Origin: Temnothorax longispinosus
Taxonomy: Eukaryota > Arthropoda > Insecta > Hymenoptera > Formicidae
Direction: 5' to 3'
Assembly: GCF_030848805.1 (NCBI RefSeq)
Contig: NC_092362.1
Location: forward strand, 1,178,001 to 1,242,000
Length of the DNA stretch: 64,000 nucleotides
This document shows, piece by piece, positions 11,256 to 24,259 of the stretch. The notes below the pieces were generated by a model. It had not been told where the DNA came from. It saw only the letters and a program-made list of their open reading frames with translations, and made no database searches. Numbering within the stretch: position 1 is the stretch's first letter; every line of letters starts with the position of its first letter. Both the position numbers and the translations under genes were made by a program.

Positions 11256-14200
11256 AGAAACTGGGCTATCTTTCGGATTTTCGGATGTAGGAGAAATTAT
11301 ATTAAATTTGAAATTGGTTGTCAAGCTTGGGGAGCTTGGGAGTTAAGTGAGAGGAGAAGGGTAGTAATGGATGAGAATTGTAACCCTAAGGGAATTGATT
11401 AAAACTTCCATTTACTCCATGCATCAATTGCTCGTTCACTCCTGTTCTCCAAAACAAGGATTAGCCTGTCTTATCTCTTGATTTTATCTGTTGTGGGGAT
11501 CTTGTTGGATGTTATATATTCTGCGAAGGCTTTGGACTGCTACGTTTGTTTCCTCTGGAGTCCACGGCGGATAACGGCGGTTATCAAACGGTGAAGTCAA
11601 AATTTTTATAAATAACTACAAAATTTGGCTCAAATCACAAACACATGAAGCTGTTAAGAAAGACCGATCTATGCTGAAATACAGCGATAACCTAGAAATA
11701 GATAGTGACAGTCGTGATCAACGCCGCGTGATAGATAGTGATAGTGAAATATATATTGACGGCAGGGAGCTGATGCCGAGGAGATCTTTAAGAAGGAAGG
11801 CGAACCACACGCTCTGCTCGCGTCAGTAACGCACGCAGATGCGGCTCTCCTCGTCGTCATCGGTCTCGCGGTACATTTTCATTTCGCTGCTTTCGGTTTT
11901 TGGCTCCATTGCATCCAGCTCCGGCGTCGGTTGTCTGACTGGCGTGACCTTTCGGTCGGCTCCGGCCTCTGCTCCCTCGCATCAGAAATGCACTCCTGCT
12001 CGTTCGGCAGCAAGAGTACGAGCAAGAGGCACAATGCTCAACTATAAATATGAATATGTAGAAAATTAGATTTTTTTGCGGATTTTTCTTTTTTAGTTGA
12101 TGATGGTACATATGAATAATCGATGCGTTGAGCTATGCTTATTGCATAAATATAGTTTCTCGAGCAAAAGACGCAAGTCTCGTTCCGCGACAAAGCGCCC
12201 AGGCATTCTATATCTTCTGAATGAAAAATCAATGCTTCAAAAATCAAATATTTTCACAAATTCGTAAAATGTTTATACCTGCGAGGTTTTAATCATTTTG
12301 CACGTACGAGCGATTCGCGTTTTCTCGACAAAAGTCATCGAAAGGTCAAAATACAGTCATAAAAAAGTCAAATTATGGTTCATTAAAAACATCGAATGAT
12401 ATCATCTTGACTTTCTAAAAATGATTATTTTTTGACGTCATCTTGACGTCATTTTGAATTCCAAATGACTTTTTGTGCTGCCTGGGCGGCTTTTATTGGC
12501 CGAAGAGTAAAGAAGCCACGTTTCTGCGAGAAGTTGCTAGGCTCGCTCGTTAGTACAGTTATATTGAAGACATTTTATTGCCCTCGCTATCGACTATCAC
12601 GTCTTTCTCTTACCAGCCCGCAAATTTCATCGCTGAGAACTTCTTTTTAATAATTCTACAATTGTATGACGACGACGCCAAAATTTTATGACGACGACGA
12701 GTCCCCTCGGTCTTGCCGGCCGAGAAGGAGCGCGCCGTCAATTTTCACTAAATGAATTGGTCAAAATAATAATTACTGGTATTAGATGTTAATAAGAATC
12801 AAGGTAGCTCGACCAGGTACTTCCGCCAAAGCTCGAAATGGGCGCCAGGTGTGTACGTACGTACGTACTGAATTCGTCCAGCGGTCATCGCCATATTTTC
12901 TATAATATCTATGTTGTTTCAAGAAATAAGAAATTATATCTATAGTATATGTAATATATTCAAATGTAACAACAAGCAAGAAAGTACATCTTATTGATTT
13001 TTTGACTTAATGCTTTTAATGGTCTGTCTTTCTGATTTCTTTTGTTAGGTTCACATGGTCTATTGGTATTTTCAATGTACTCACGCACTATGGCAAATAT
13101 ATGTGCAAGTAAAAATTTGCCCAAATAAATGCGGTACAATTTGTTCGTTCGTTCTTATTTAGCATTTTTTTGCAGACAGAGTTTTTACCTTCTGACTTCT
13201 CTTTAATTATCCATTATTCTGAGGTTTTTCTTAGACTTCTCTTTATTTTTATCTGGCTTGATTTCGTAATTTTCGCGCATATCCCACATGGCCTTTCCTC
13301 TCGCGGGAGATGGACAGCGCTCTGTTAACCGTATTTCCCGTGATGCGGCACGGTAACTCTCGACACGTGCGAGCCGAGGGTGCAGCTCAGCAACGGAAAA
13401 AGAAAATGATCGATGCTCGGCTTAAGCCAAGAGTTACATCGAAAGCCTTTCTCTCCCCGACATTTTCCTCGGATTAGTTTCTGCGAAGGTTAACGCCTGC
13501 CTCGTTACTTTAAGCAATCGCAGCAGAGCTGTGGAGTGTCTCCGCAGCTAAATCTTCCGACGTTGTCAACGCTACGGATAGAACAGACCGTATAGAGTTC
13601 AAAGTTAATCCGCGAGAAAGCCCTTCGTGTCTAACGAGCATCTGCTTTCATTGTGTCTTGGCTTTTTTCTAATTGCGCAATAGGTGGTAATTAGTAAATG
13701 CTAATTAAGCGTATCATGTATTTTGCACTCGAGCGCAAGCCGGATCAAAAGGAGACGGGAGAGAATCGGATGTTAGGCCTCTCGAGTATGTTCCTCGTAC
13801 GAATTCTTTGCCACACGACGCAAAGTGTTGGGCGCCAGACGCGGAAAATCGCGCCCACCAAATATAGCGACTCGCCAAAGATTTAATTCACCAAAACGCT
13901 AATAAATTACTCGCGACAACTCGACGGAGATTATTCGTGCGAAGGGCCGACCAATTCGATCAAACGGTAGAGGAGCAGGGCAAGGCGAGGCAGCGCAAGG
14001 GGACGACGGGTAATAAAAATGATGTACGGTTTATTAACAATATTTGAAGTAATTCGCGGGATAATAATAAGAACGATTATTGAGGCAGTTGCCCCAGTCT
14101 ATTAAACTGTAATCAAGTTTGTTCACAAGATGCTAAAGAACGAGATGCGTATGAGAACGCGAAGTAATATCAAACGCGAATATCACGCCAAACAATCTCG

Positions 14201-14795
14201 AAGCGCGAATAATACGCGACAACGGATAACGCAAAATTAAGTGAGAAGTTTAATTTAATCTAATAATTGTTTTGGATCATTACGACACTAATAAGAGAAG
14301 ATAAAGAATGACACCGCTAATATTCGCGAGACTCCCTTACAATTAAAACGTAAACTCTATGGATGATGCAGCAAAGACTATATCGCATCTTTGCGATCGC
14401 GCTTTTCACAGTTTCGCACCACCCTTCGAGGGAAGTCTGCAATGAAATGTGTGATATTGTTAGATTTGCCGTATGTAGATTTTATAAGTATTTTTAAATA
14501 TGTACTTACTCATTTCTCCAGTTGGGATGGTGTTCTGTTACATGTTTTGTCAACTTCCGAGCATGGTTTTTATTATACATTTTGTTTATGCGCCCACACA
14601 ATCTGCACATTGCCGTACCCCGTGAAATGGTGTAACATCTGCGTATTTTATAAGGTGCCCTATTTCTATAAGGTGTTTCGAATCTAGGTGGCGTTTCATT
14701 TTTAATAACATTGAAGAGTCGTTCTCATGAATGTTTTGTTGAATAGGTTTTACTCGATGGGTAAAATATATTATTATCTTATATTGATAAAGTTG
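11256..14795. other. Intergenic spacer
   Basis: Holds a coherent acidic plus-strand frame around 11655-11828 (contains IDSDSE, then RRSLRRKAN before a stop) and an acidic minus-strand frame ending about 11832 (contains TPELDAMEP and ETDDDEESR). Neither has a start or domain I recognise, and they may be transposase remnants. TGACGTCA-like words recur near 12435-12455, a short GTAC-type repeat occurs near 12855-12868, and a GC-richer patch spans 13260-13680. No intact gene is seen. Confidence 0.45.
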
Positions 14796-17508
14796 TCAAT
14801 TTACATTGCTTATCATGGTGAAAAATGATGCCGCGGATGACACCATCTAAAACATGACGTCTTATCATTTGCGAAATGATTACTCAACAGATAAGTTATA
14901 TTTTGCATGTAACAGACGTACGTACAGATGCGAATGTTTGCAAGGATAACGGTATGATGGAGCCGGCGGTCAGCTGCGCTGGTTTCTGAGATCTCATTGT
15001 GATAATATGTAGAGATTTTTTTAGTTGATACGGGAAACGATACCATGGCGTGAAGTATATCGCTCTTGCTACGTCTTGGCTCTGAAACATAATTCAATAG
15101 CATTAATTGTAAAGAATTAATAAAATGTAAATATACATGTAAAAGGGTGTTACGCGAAAAAGGATTATGAGTAGGGTCCGAACATTTGGGCACGGAGACC
15201 TTGGGACGGGCCGAGAACAATTAGTTATTTGATTAGTAATCTTAATATGATTAGTTAAACATATTTCCTTATATTATATTTCAATTTTTTAACTTGATAT
15301 AAATTCCTTTTTGGAAGGTAATAAGTATGACTGTGATTGATCTGTACTTTCAGTAACGTTTTGTTTCTGTTTTTAATAATTAAACTTATATCATCGTCCA
15401 GAGATTTTANNNNNNNNNNNNNNNNNNNNNNNNNNNNNNNNNNNNNNNNNNNNNNNNNNNNNNNNNNNNNNNNNNNNNNNNNNNNNNNNNNNNNNNNNNN
15501 NNNNNNNNNNNNNNNNNNNNNNNNNNNNNNNNNNNNNNNNNNNNNNNNNNNNNNNNNNNNNNNNNNNNNNNNNNNNNNNNNNNNNNNNNNNNNNNNNNNN
15601 NNNNNNNNNNNNNNNNNNNNNNNNNNNNNNNNNNNNNNNNNNNNNNNNNNNNNNNNNNNNNNNNNNNNNNNNNNNNNNNNNNNNNNNNNNNNNNNNNNNN
15701 NNNNNNNNNNNNNNNNNNNNNNNNNNNNNNNNNNNNNNNNNNNNNNNNNNNNNNNNNNNNNNNNNNNNNNNNNNNNNNNNNNNNNNNNNNNNNNNNNNNN
15801 NNNNNNNNNNNNNNNNNNNNNNNNNNNNNNNNNNNNNNNNNNNNNNNNNNNNNNNNNNNNNNNNNNNNNNNNNNNNNNNNNNNNNNNNNNNNNNNNNNNN
15901 NNNNNNNNNTTTTATCGAACCTTTTTTTATACATTTTAAAATTATTGAAATCTAATATCTAATTGTATATTTTTTTAACATACCTCGGTGAGAAGAACGT
16001 TCGCCGCCCAGTTACACAAAAACAGTTGAATTATTGCAATTAACAGTTGTGTTGTATATTTAAATTTATCAGGATCATCCTGTAATATTGGTATACAGGT
16101 GGTAATTGTTGAAATATTTATATAGAATGTGCAAACCAATTCATTTACCATGTATTTTTACTATTGTCAATTACACTAATTAAATCAACTAAACGATGAC
16201 AGATATAACAAAAAAATTCAATAGATTTGACAAGATTCACTTTTATTTAATAAATATAAAATTAAAATTTCTCTTTAGTTTAGGTTCTTTAATTTTAGGT
16301 CTCTTTAATTTTAGGTTCTAAAACATTGGAAATTGTTTTTTAGATAAATCAAAAGTTTTGTAAGAGGAAAAGTTTAGGCCTATTTTGAACCTATAATATT
16401 TCAAAATTGTAAGGCGAAATGATTGATATATATATATATACATATAATGTATAAACGAAAGGATAACTTGAACTCTTACCCCCGCTAGTTTAAATCCCAC
16501 GAGAGAGACGTTGTATGTACTGCCGACCAGTTGCGTCAAAAAGATGCTGTTGGTTAGATTCTCGACTTCTTTGCAAAGTCTATGGGATTTGAAAAATGTC
16601 ACACGTTTTTAACCATTTGAAAAAATCTTCTCGGCAAAGATTAATTACTATTTTTTTCTTTAAAGAAAAACCTCTTCTCTCTTTACTTACTCGAGCATCG
16701 TCTGATGATAGCACACGCAGGCTTTGAGATTAAATTTCGCACGATTTTTTGGTATGTCGTTCTCACGCGTTATTTTGTGCGACTCATGAGTGGCAGTTGA
16801 ACACGATTTTTCTGAATATACGCGGTCGCGATCGCTTAGATGTAAAATTCGCGTGTTAAGAACCTTGAAGTGGCCGCAAACGGTCAAGACGAGCACCGGT
16901 CCGACCGTGTCCGCACCGGCGCAGGTGAGACCGACGTTTATCATGCTGCACAATTGCACGATATACATTATTTCGTAATAAGGCGACCGATGGACTTCCA
17001 CCGGACAAGCGTACGGTAGGGTTCTCATCGTCGCGTTCGACGAGTCATCGTGCTGTCCCATGAAGAGACTCGCCACGGCGTAAAAGAATATCGTGAACGC
17101 GCATCCGAATAGATAGTAGTAAGTCAAATGTCTCGTCGTTTTCACGTAATCGCAGACGTGTTTTTTCTCGGTCGCGTTCAACGCTGCCCAGAGTTCCTCG
17201 CAGATTATCAGCAATCGCTGAAATCTACTCCGAAATAAGAGGACAATCGTGAATCGCGCCTGCCCGCCCACGAGGGAGAGTATCATCGCGAATGATTCCA
17301 TCCAGGTTTCGAGGTAGACGGTACGCAACGCGAATTCATACGTGTACAAGCCCGCATATGCGAACAGACAACCGTATGCGATCGCGCCGAGGATATTCTG
17401 CGAGCTCGATCGGCGGATACTCCCGTTCTCGTAGGACACCACGCCGGAGAGTCTCAGAAGCGCGATATTCACGCGGATGACACTCGCGAACGAATCTTCC
17501 GATCCCAT
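14796..17508 (-). CDS. Odorant receptor (7tm_6 family), complete, 5 exons
   Basis: Insect odorant receptor, a seven-transmembrane subunit of the ligand-gated channel formed with Orco in olfactory neuron dendrites. Exons on the minus strand: 17508-16691, 16579-16480, 16079-15984, 15081-14926 and 14846-14796. All introns are GT-AG, phases match (2, 0, 0, 0), and the joined frame is 406 codons plus TGA, the normal length for the family. It starts MGSEDSFASVIRVN; exon 1 has several hydrophobic spans. Family landmarks are HQTMLE-LCKEVENLT at the first junction, DPDKFKYTTQLL in exon 3, and the C-terminal TM7 block FTPWYRFP, RSQKPAQLTAG, SLQTF, finishing SFFTMISNVN. The 500-base N gap lies wholly in intron 3, so it costs no coding sequence. 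Only one receptor is in the window, so a tandem cluster, if any, is outside. The ligand is unknown. Confidence 0.92.
15410..15909. other. Assembly gap (500 N)
   Basis: A run of exactly 500 Ns, probably a default-size scaffold gap. It is inside intron 3 of the odorant receptor gene. Confidence 1.
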
Positions 17509-19415
17509 TTTAACCGGGAATTGTCGAGTGACGGACAGACGAATACAATAGATACAAGGACTCGAATCTCGATGGTGATCGAATCGCAGTGAAATTATGC
17601 CTGTTTGCCGCTCGGAAATCGCGAGTCATCGGACCCCGCGAGCCTCGGTGGGTATCGCCTATAGAATTTGCGAGGAGCCTATGGGATTTGCGCCTGCGCG
17701 TCTCGAGGACACGAAATAGCGCGTGCTCTGCTATTACTTGCGAAATAATTAATTATTCTCGTGGCGGACAGTGTTCTCCGCGAATTTGCCGGCGAACTTT
17801 TGCCGACAGAAGTCTTGGCGACCGAGCGTGTCGAATGAATAATTGACATTTGTCTTGGAGCTAAGAGTGAAGTTGCGATGGCGTGACGATGCAGCGTGCA
17901 ATTCTCCTCGGACAGACGGGTATTACACTAAACACAGGTTTTCCTATGTTTTTTCTTTTCTCGCGTGGAATTAAGAAAGACTGTCGCTGCGCTTAAAACA
18001 AAATTCACAAAATTGCGTTATACCTAACTCAACCCAAGTGATATGTATTTAAAAAAAAGATTTATAGTAGATATAATAAATACTTACCTAATAGTTTCTC
18101 TTCGTTGCCTATTTATGTTATTATTGTTGCGGCGTTATGTTTTTGGAAAACTGGGTGATATTCGTCAATTTATACTGCTTGAACTTCGTCTTCGGTCGGC
18201 CATTTTCTCCCATCCTTATTCTTTTTAAAGTATTGTGCAAAATTTTTTTTATAATAGTTTTTTGTTTGTCAGTCCAAAGACCGTCTCACCGCTCCTCTGC
18301 CTTTTCTCTCCATCCCGTCGTGCTCAATCTCATCCTCTGCCGCTCCGGCGCCTCCACGCCGTTACGCCTGTCAGGTAGGCACCCCCGACTTCTTCTCCTT
18401 TCCTTTCTCTCTAGTCTTTACTCGTCTTGAACCATGTTTTTCTCTTCGCAGCCTCTTTGAAGGTCATGCCTCTGTACGATCAGTTAGTTAAAGGGTTGAA
18501 ACATCCTTCACTCCCTGATCTTTGCATATACACCGGGATAAGCTCTCGCTGCGTGTGCTGACCTTTCATTGTTGAGGTGGGCCAGCTTCGTTACGGTCTC
18601 CAGCTGACACGATCGTTTTCGTAATTAGAATTTCCATTTCCACGATCTTACTCACTCACCGTGTTGTTACTTCTTTCATGTTCGTAGAAGCCGATTTAAT
18701 TTAATTAATTAAATTGGTATCATTTCATTACAATCCAATGCAGTATACCTAAAATTATAGATATTAAAAAAAAATATCGACATACTATACTAATCCATCA
18801 AACTCTTAATTACATTTTTAATATTTTTATTACCTGACCGCGACATGGAGCAATTTGCGCGGAAGTTTATAAGAAATACGACTTATTGGCCAAGTTTACG
18901 TAGACGAATCTCGTCTTGATGGCCAGCTTTAGCGTTTGTTCTAGGATCTGGACGAACTAGACTCAAACAAATATTATTATATTGTTAATTTTAAATTAAT
19001 GGTTATCAACTCTGAAAGTGAAGTTACTTTGGTGGAATACTTAGTACATTTCAACGACATGTACTTTGGGCTAGTAGTAGTAGTAGTAGTAGTAAAGAAG
19101 TGGGTGGTTCCACTAGCGTCCTCGACGGTACCTAGATCTTACTGATCCTTTGTGCCTCCTAACTCTTTTATTTGCTAGGTATTTGAGCCAGCCCTGAGCC
19201 TAGTACCAGGTTTATTAAGTTTGATTTTTTTAACTCTGTAACTTCTGATTAAATTCATCTTTTTACTCCCCCTACATGTGTGGAAAGTTTCATTAAAATC
19301 AGAATTTTCCATTTCGCGAGGTTCCTTTGTGAGATCCAATTCTATGGAAAACGTCGTATTAGAAATTGTGTGTCGAACAATTTACCATAATAATCCTGAC
19401 AATTATTTACATATA
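17509..19415. other. Intergenic spacer upstream of the odorant receptor
   Basis: GC-richer sequence (17520-17900) directly upstream of the receptor start probably includes its promoter, but no defined element can be assigned. A pyrimidine-rich stretch at about 18260-18480 has a short Ser/Leu-rich frame with no recognisable domain. A (TAG)n microsatellite is at 19072-19094. Confidence 0.5.
19072..19094. repeat. (TAG)n microsatellite
   Basis: Seven or more consecutive TAG units, seen directly. Confidence 0.95.
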
Positions 19416-19679
19416 CTATAAGCGCACATATTTACCTTTCAAATTTGTGCACGTGTCCGGAATTTTACGTAGGACAAGTTTCAAATCGATATCGCTACTT
19501 GTTCGTATTATCTGTGCGAAATAATGTTTGTCACTCATTGTCAGTCTTAAATGCGTTAAACGACTACCGCAATTCTTGAGAAAGCTTGCCATATTATTAC
19601 CCGCAAATGTGCATCCTGTGACATCTAATTGTCGCAAATGTTTACATCTACGTGTAAAATTACGCAATATATCGCGCAT
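19416..19679 (-). pseudogene. Leucine-rich-repeat (FBXL-like) fragment
   Basis: An 87-codon frame whose first half looks like F-box/LRR-type repeats: CKHLRQLDVTGCTFAGNN followed by NCGSRLTHLRLTMS, i.e. the L-x-x-L-x-L pattern with the Cys typical of cysteine-containing LRRs. No F-box is found in frame upstream and the 3' half loses the repeat pattern. It could be one exon of a larger gene, but no convincing flanking exons were found. A decayed copy is more likely. Confidence 0.4.
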
Positions 19680-20000
19680 ATATTTCTTAGATCTATTAAT
19701 CCCATGAGGCCATGACCCTCGGTGGATTGAGCGTTGGTCGGGACTGTCGAGGTGGCTCGTGCCTCGGTCGCAAGCGTCGGGGCGGCGGTGGTGGCGGGGC
19801 CAGCAGCCACATTTGCTTCGCCCGGTTGGCTGCGTCGGACCGCTGGACTATGGTCCCGGCAAGGATGTTAAAGAAAATGTTATCTCGATATTCCTTAACA
19901 AATCATCCTAATTTGAAAATTGTTTTCTAATTTTGTCAAGTTCCTCACGTCTACTGTGAGCAATTTTATTTCTATGATGAATTATTGTAGATAAATATTT
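19680..20000. other. Spacer between two gene fragments
   Basis: Contains a GC-rich CGG/GGC stretch (19740-19810). A minus-strand frame through it encodes a proline/arginine-rich, probably non-coding sequence. No gene is recognised. Confidence 0.4.
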
Positions 20001-20326
20001 TTAAAGTAATTTTGACGTAATATCATGCCTTTCTAAATACGGGTTGTTTTTATTTACGTTTGCCAAATGCCTGTTCTTTAAAAGAAATTCTAAGCACATT
20101 AAAAGTTCCCTGTGCAATAATACTGGTACTGTACGGTTCAACTTTCCCCGGATTGTGAATCGCACGTATTTTTGAGCTGCTTTCTTTTCTTCGATTGAAA
20201 ATTTCGTATAAGCTTCGCTAAACGTGTTTTCGTCGTTTTTTTGATGATTTTGAAAATCTTTAATTAATATCCGTTTGATTTTGCCTGCTCGACGTCTGTT
20301 GAACAGTTGTAAAATTACTAAACTCG
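20001..20326 (-). pseudogene. Recombinase-like mobile-element protein fragment
   Basis: A 108-codon reading frame containing LQLFNRRRAG, KRILIKDFQN, EEKKAAQKYVRFTIRGKLNR followed by TVPVLLHRELL, and NVNKNNPYL. This arrangement matches a conserved C-terminal domain I recall in many uncharacterised arthropod and cnidarian proteins (usual form NRRRAGE..., RGKLGRTVPVLL..., NPYLFG), which resembles tyrosine-recombinase/Crypton-type proteins. That family name is from memory and uncertain. Here the frame is preceded by a TGA, and NPYL runs into an unrelated tail and stop instead of the expected FG..., so it is a decayed fragment of a multicopy gene. Confidence 0.5.
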
Positions 20327-22659
20327 ATCAATTTTTTCAACTTGGGTATTACTTTTAATTCGGGTATTATCTTTAATTCGGATATTAATTCTCTTTTTAT
20401 TTCTTCCGACTGCTGCGAACCTTCGGTTGGCAAAGACGTGGGAGTAAGAGAATAGAAATGAGAGCACTGGCAGCTAAATCATTCCAAGCTTTCTTCGAAA
20501 AATGTTCTTTCAAAGTTGGTTCACACACTCGGTCAAGCGGCCGGTGGTGCGAAGCTACCATCCGTGGGATTATGCCTGAACGCCCGAACACAACGAGGTT
20601 GGTCATCGTCACGTTGCAGGGTAGGCGGCGGGGCAGGGGAAAGCATATAGGTGTGTTTTTGTCTTAGGTGGATAGACGTTGATGCAGGGGTCGTTTTCGG
20701 GAGTGGGTTGAGGTAGTGTTATTTTGCGGTTCCTACCTCTTCTTTCGAAATTTAGGTATTTCTCTAGGACATCGTATTTGCGATATCAACAGAACGATTT
20801 TATGGAAAATACCTCGTAACATATATTTGTCCAATTATATCTATATCACTTTCACCACTTAAGTGACGACCGTAATACTAATACTACTCGACTGCGAACG
20901 CGGGCGCGAGAGCCGGGAGTTTTAATCCCGAGTAATGTTAAACTGCAAGTGACATTAAAAGCGATCTAAAATTTCCACGACCGGCCGGGTCAACTCGTGC
21001 GAAACGTTTTGAATTAGAGAAAGCCGGTCCATAAATTTTTTTTATACGACCAGCTATGTAAAGGGCTGGGCACTGAGCGGACTGACCCCACTCAGTAATT
21101 AATACGCATTAAATCTTTTTAGAACTAAATACAAACATAAATTTTATATCTAATTTTAAAAATCTTGCATTACTACTCGCATATGTATATTCTATTGGAA
21201 TTATATTATACGAAGAGCAAATTTATGTCATTATTTGATACAAGAAAGTCATAAATAAAATTATAATTATTTATATCTAATTTTTATGAAATCTTTTGGC
21301 AAATCATATTTTTTATGCATTTCTGAAAAAATATAATTAAAGACAGCAGAAGTAAATGAAATAATTACTTACCAGCAGATAGAGACCGCTTTCAACAGAT
21401 TCTATTTATTTTCGTTGCTGTTGTTTTATTGTTATAAATATAAAAGGTACATGAGACATTCATTACGTTCGTATCCCCGAGGTCGTTACATGACGTTACT
21501 ACGCCTTTGAGGGCGTATCACTAGTAGTACGTGTGAATTCTTAATTTTTACGAGCTTACTCTCTACGATCGATTATTAAATACCTGCGGCTTATGTTATA
21601 CACATTGACTAGAATATGATGAGCGCAATTCGTAATTGAGATTACGAACCTGATAAACGCCCCTTGTCGAGCGTAATATCTTAAAAAGAGCAGAAGCTAA
21701 ACCGCGGGAAGCAGAAAGTTAATTCCATCATTACAGAAGTACAGGGTGCAGCCTTCCTTCCTCTATATATATATATCGCCTTTAAAGCAACATGGAAATT
21801 AAATACGTACATGTTGCCATTTTCGCTGGCCATTTCTCGTAGGTCTTTAGAATATTGATAATGTATGTTTCAATCTAATCGAGCACCCGTTTCTCATACT
21901 CCCGCATAGTCCTTGAGAATACTCGTCCTTCGAGCGAGTGCGCAGCGCGTCGCTTCAAAACGTAATTGAAGAAACGCGACGTCTTATATTACCAACGCTT
22001 TTATCACACTATATTGATGGACAGCGCAACAAATAAATGGAATAAATAAATCTTTCTATAAATTTTCTCGTCAATACTATAATAACGCGCTTCAATCGAA
22101 TACCTTTTTTCGCGAAATATATTTTTCACTAATTCACTTGCGGCTCCTGCAATGCTTTCGGTGTTTTCACTGTTTTATATCAATATAATACACATAATTT
22201 CGGTTAACTAAATATATCACAAAAAGCTGCTTTTTTTTCAGAATAGCACCAATCTGAGCTCACTGTCGAGTTGACCGATGTCTTCTCTCGTCTACTGCAT
22301 ATTACAATATTACGTTTTGTCTCGAAGAAACGTCTACAAGTCATTTCTATATGCACAAGAAATATCCCGTTCGTGGCAGTGACAGCGGTCTTACAATCGC
22401 CTTTAATCATGACTGGCAGCGACGGTAATACGTTCAGCGCAATTCGAAACCGATTCGTAGAACGATGAGGGATTCTCCTGTAATCCATCATCCTATTAGA
22501 CATCCTTAAACATTCCATTACAACAATATCGTCGAATGGAATAGCCTTGGATTACCGTGATAGAATAGCCGCGATAGATACCCTGACTATTATTCACTAA
22601 TCGGCGCTTCGTATCACGATCGTATTGGAACCAATCATAATCAATATCGTTTGTAGTTC
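20327..22659. other. Intergenic spacer downstream of Mgat2
   Basis: A 71-codon minus-strand frame (20397-20612) has no recognisable family. The rest is AT-rich with scattered CpG-rich patches (20880-21010, 21890-21990). Nothing else is seen. The part just below 22660 should include the Mgat2 3' UTR, but I could not pick a poly(A) signal with confidence. Confidence 0.5.
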
Positions 22660-24223
22660 TCAAGGCAAGACCAGATCTGGATATATAGTCATGTTCCAGC
22701 AAAGCTGATGATCCCGAACGTCTCCCCATCCGCCGTTGCCCTTTCGGAGTTTCGTCTTCTTCGCCGTTCCGGCGATCGTTAACGTTAATTGCGAGGGGAA
22801 GAGATGATTGCGCGCCGCATTCAAGACGTTCTGGACCTTCGCTATCACCGCCGTCGATTCACAGTTATTCTTCTTGTGATGCACCCCACTGTAAAAGAAA
22901 ACATCGAATTAGCGGCAATAATCTTAATATCGCGTTAAGGCTCGCAAATTAAGGTTTAATAAAGGAAAATGCGTGGAGGATGTTGCACGAGCTTAATTCT
23001 CATTTATGATGAGATAAGCGAAGAGCTGATACTCACCATTCTCCGATATGGAAGACTCTCGGAGCCCTCATCGTCATCGTGATCAATCCGGATTCAGCGC
23101 GAGGCGCTATCCCGGCGCCCCGACTGGACGGTACGCACGTTTGCGCGATATACTGCAGACTCCAGTCCCAGTTGTAGTCGTCGTACGAGCAAAACTGGGC
23201 CGCGCATTTTCGCAGCTTGTTCCACGTGACGCGATTGAACGCCATGCCCATGTTGTGCTTGCTGGATATCCACGGAGTAACTTCCGCCTGTCCCAACAGA
23301 ACGAAGATCATCGTTATCGAGCACCGATGGAAAAGAAAACTTCGCGATTTTTTTTCCTTCGTGTCTCTTGCATCACATAAAATCTACTGATGAGGGAATT
23401 CTAATCCAGACTACGTGTCTATAACTAAAGCGAACAGTTGAAACAAAGTCAGAATTTCAGTCGCAAATGTCTCTTGCTACATTCCACTGGACTAGAGGAT
23501 CCAGAATTGCCGGTTATTCTTGTCAAAGGGACAGCTTGTGACTTCAGCCATGCGTGCGAAGATACTTCGTACGTTCACGGTAACAACCGGGCCGATTGTA
23601 TTATGACTTTGTATCGTGCATGTAACGGCGATGGATGCTCGGAGCGTGCACTATTCTGCTTGGAGGAAATGGAAATTCGTCTACAGGGGCGTTCCACCTA
23701 TTGCATTTGGCATGGTAAGAACATGCTAGTGTTGAATATTGAATTGATATGTTACGTTCATCAAGTTCGGATAAAATTCGCTACTTTCTACAAAAGGGCG
23801 CTTTTTCCGGTCCTCTAATTCAACGTCAAGCAGCCGGAGCCACTAATCGATCGCCAGGCAATGCGTCCTTTGCTGGTTGGATCGATGCGAACTGGTGGAA
23901 GCGAGCCGTGCAAAATTTGGCAATGTACAAAGTTTACCGAGGGGGAAGATGGAGGGGGGCTGACTACTTGCACTTTCCTAATACGGCGGAAGGCGAAGCA
24001 AAAGAAAGAAAAGGGAGAGATGGTGCGAGGCTAGGCGAATAGAAAGAACCAAAGTATGACGAGCAGGCGGTTGGTTGCTGTTACTCGGGCGGGATTCGTG
24101 GGTTCGGAGAACCTTCTGATAATGGTTGTAGAGGCTGGGCAGAAGTTGGAAGGCCCACCCGGGCGCCGCTTGCATCGTGCGCGCGTTCTGATAGTAGGTA
24201 GACGACACGCCGCCGCTGCCTCT

Positions 24224-24259
<36 letters not shown>

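Noticed and set aside
23438..23818. 126-codon plus-strand frame in an Mgat2 intron
   Set aside because: Has several Cys residues but no signal peptide or recognisable pattern; likely chance.
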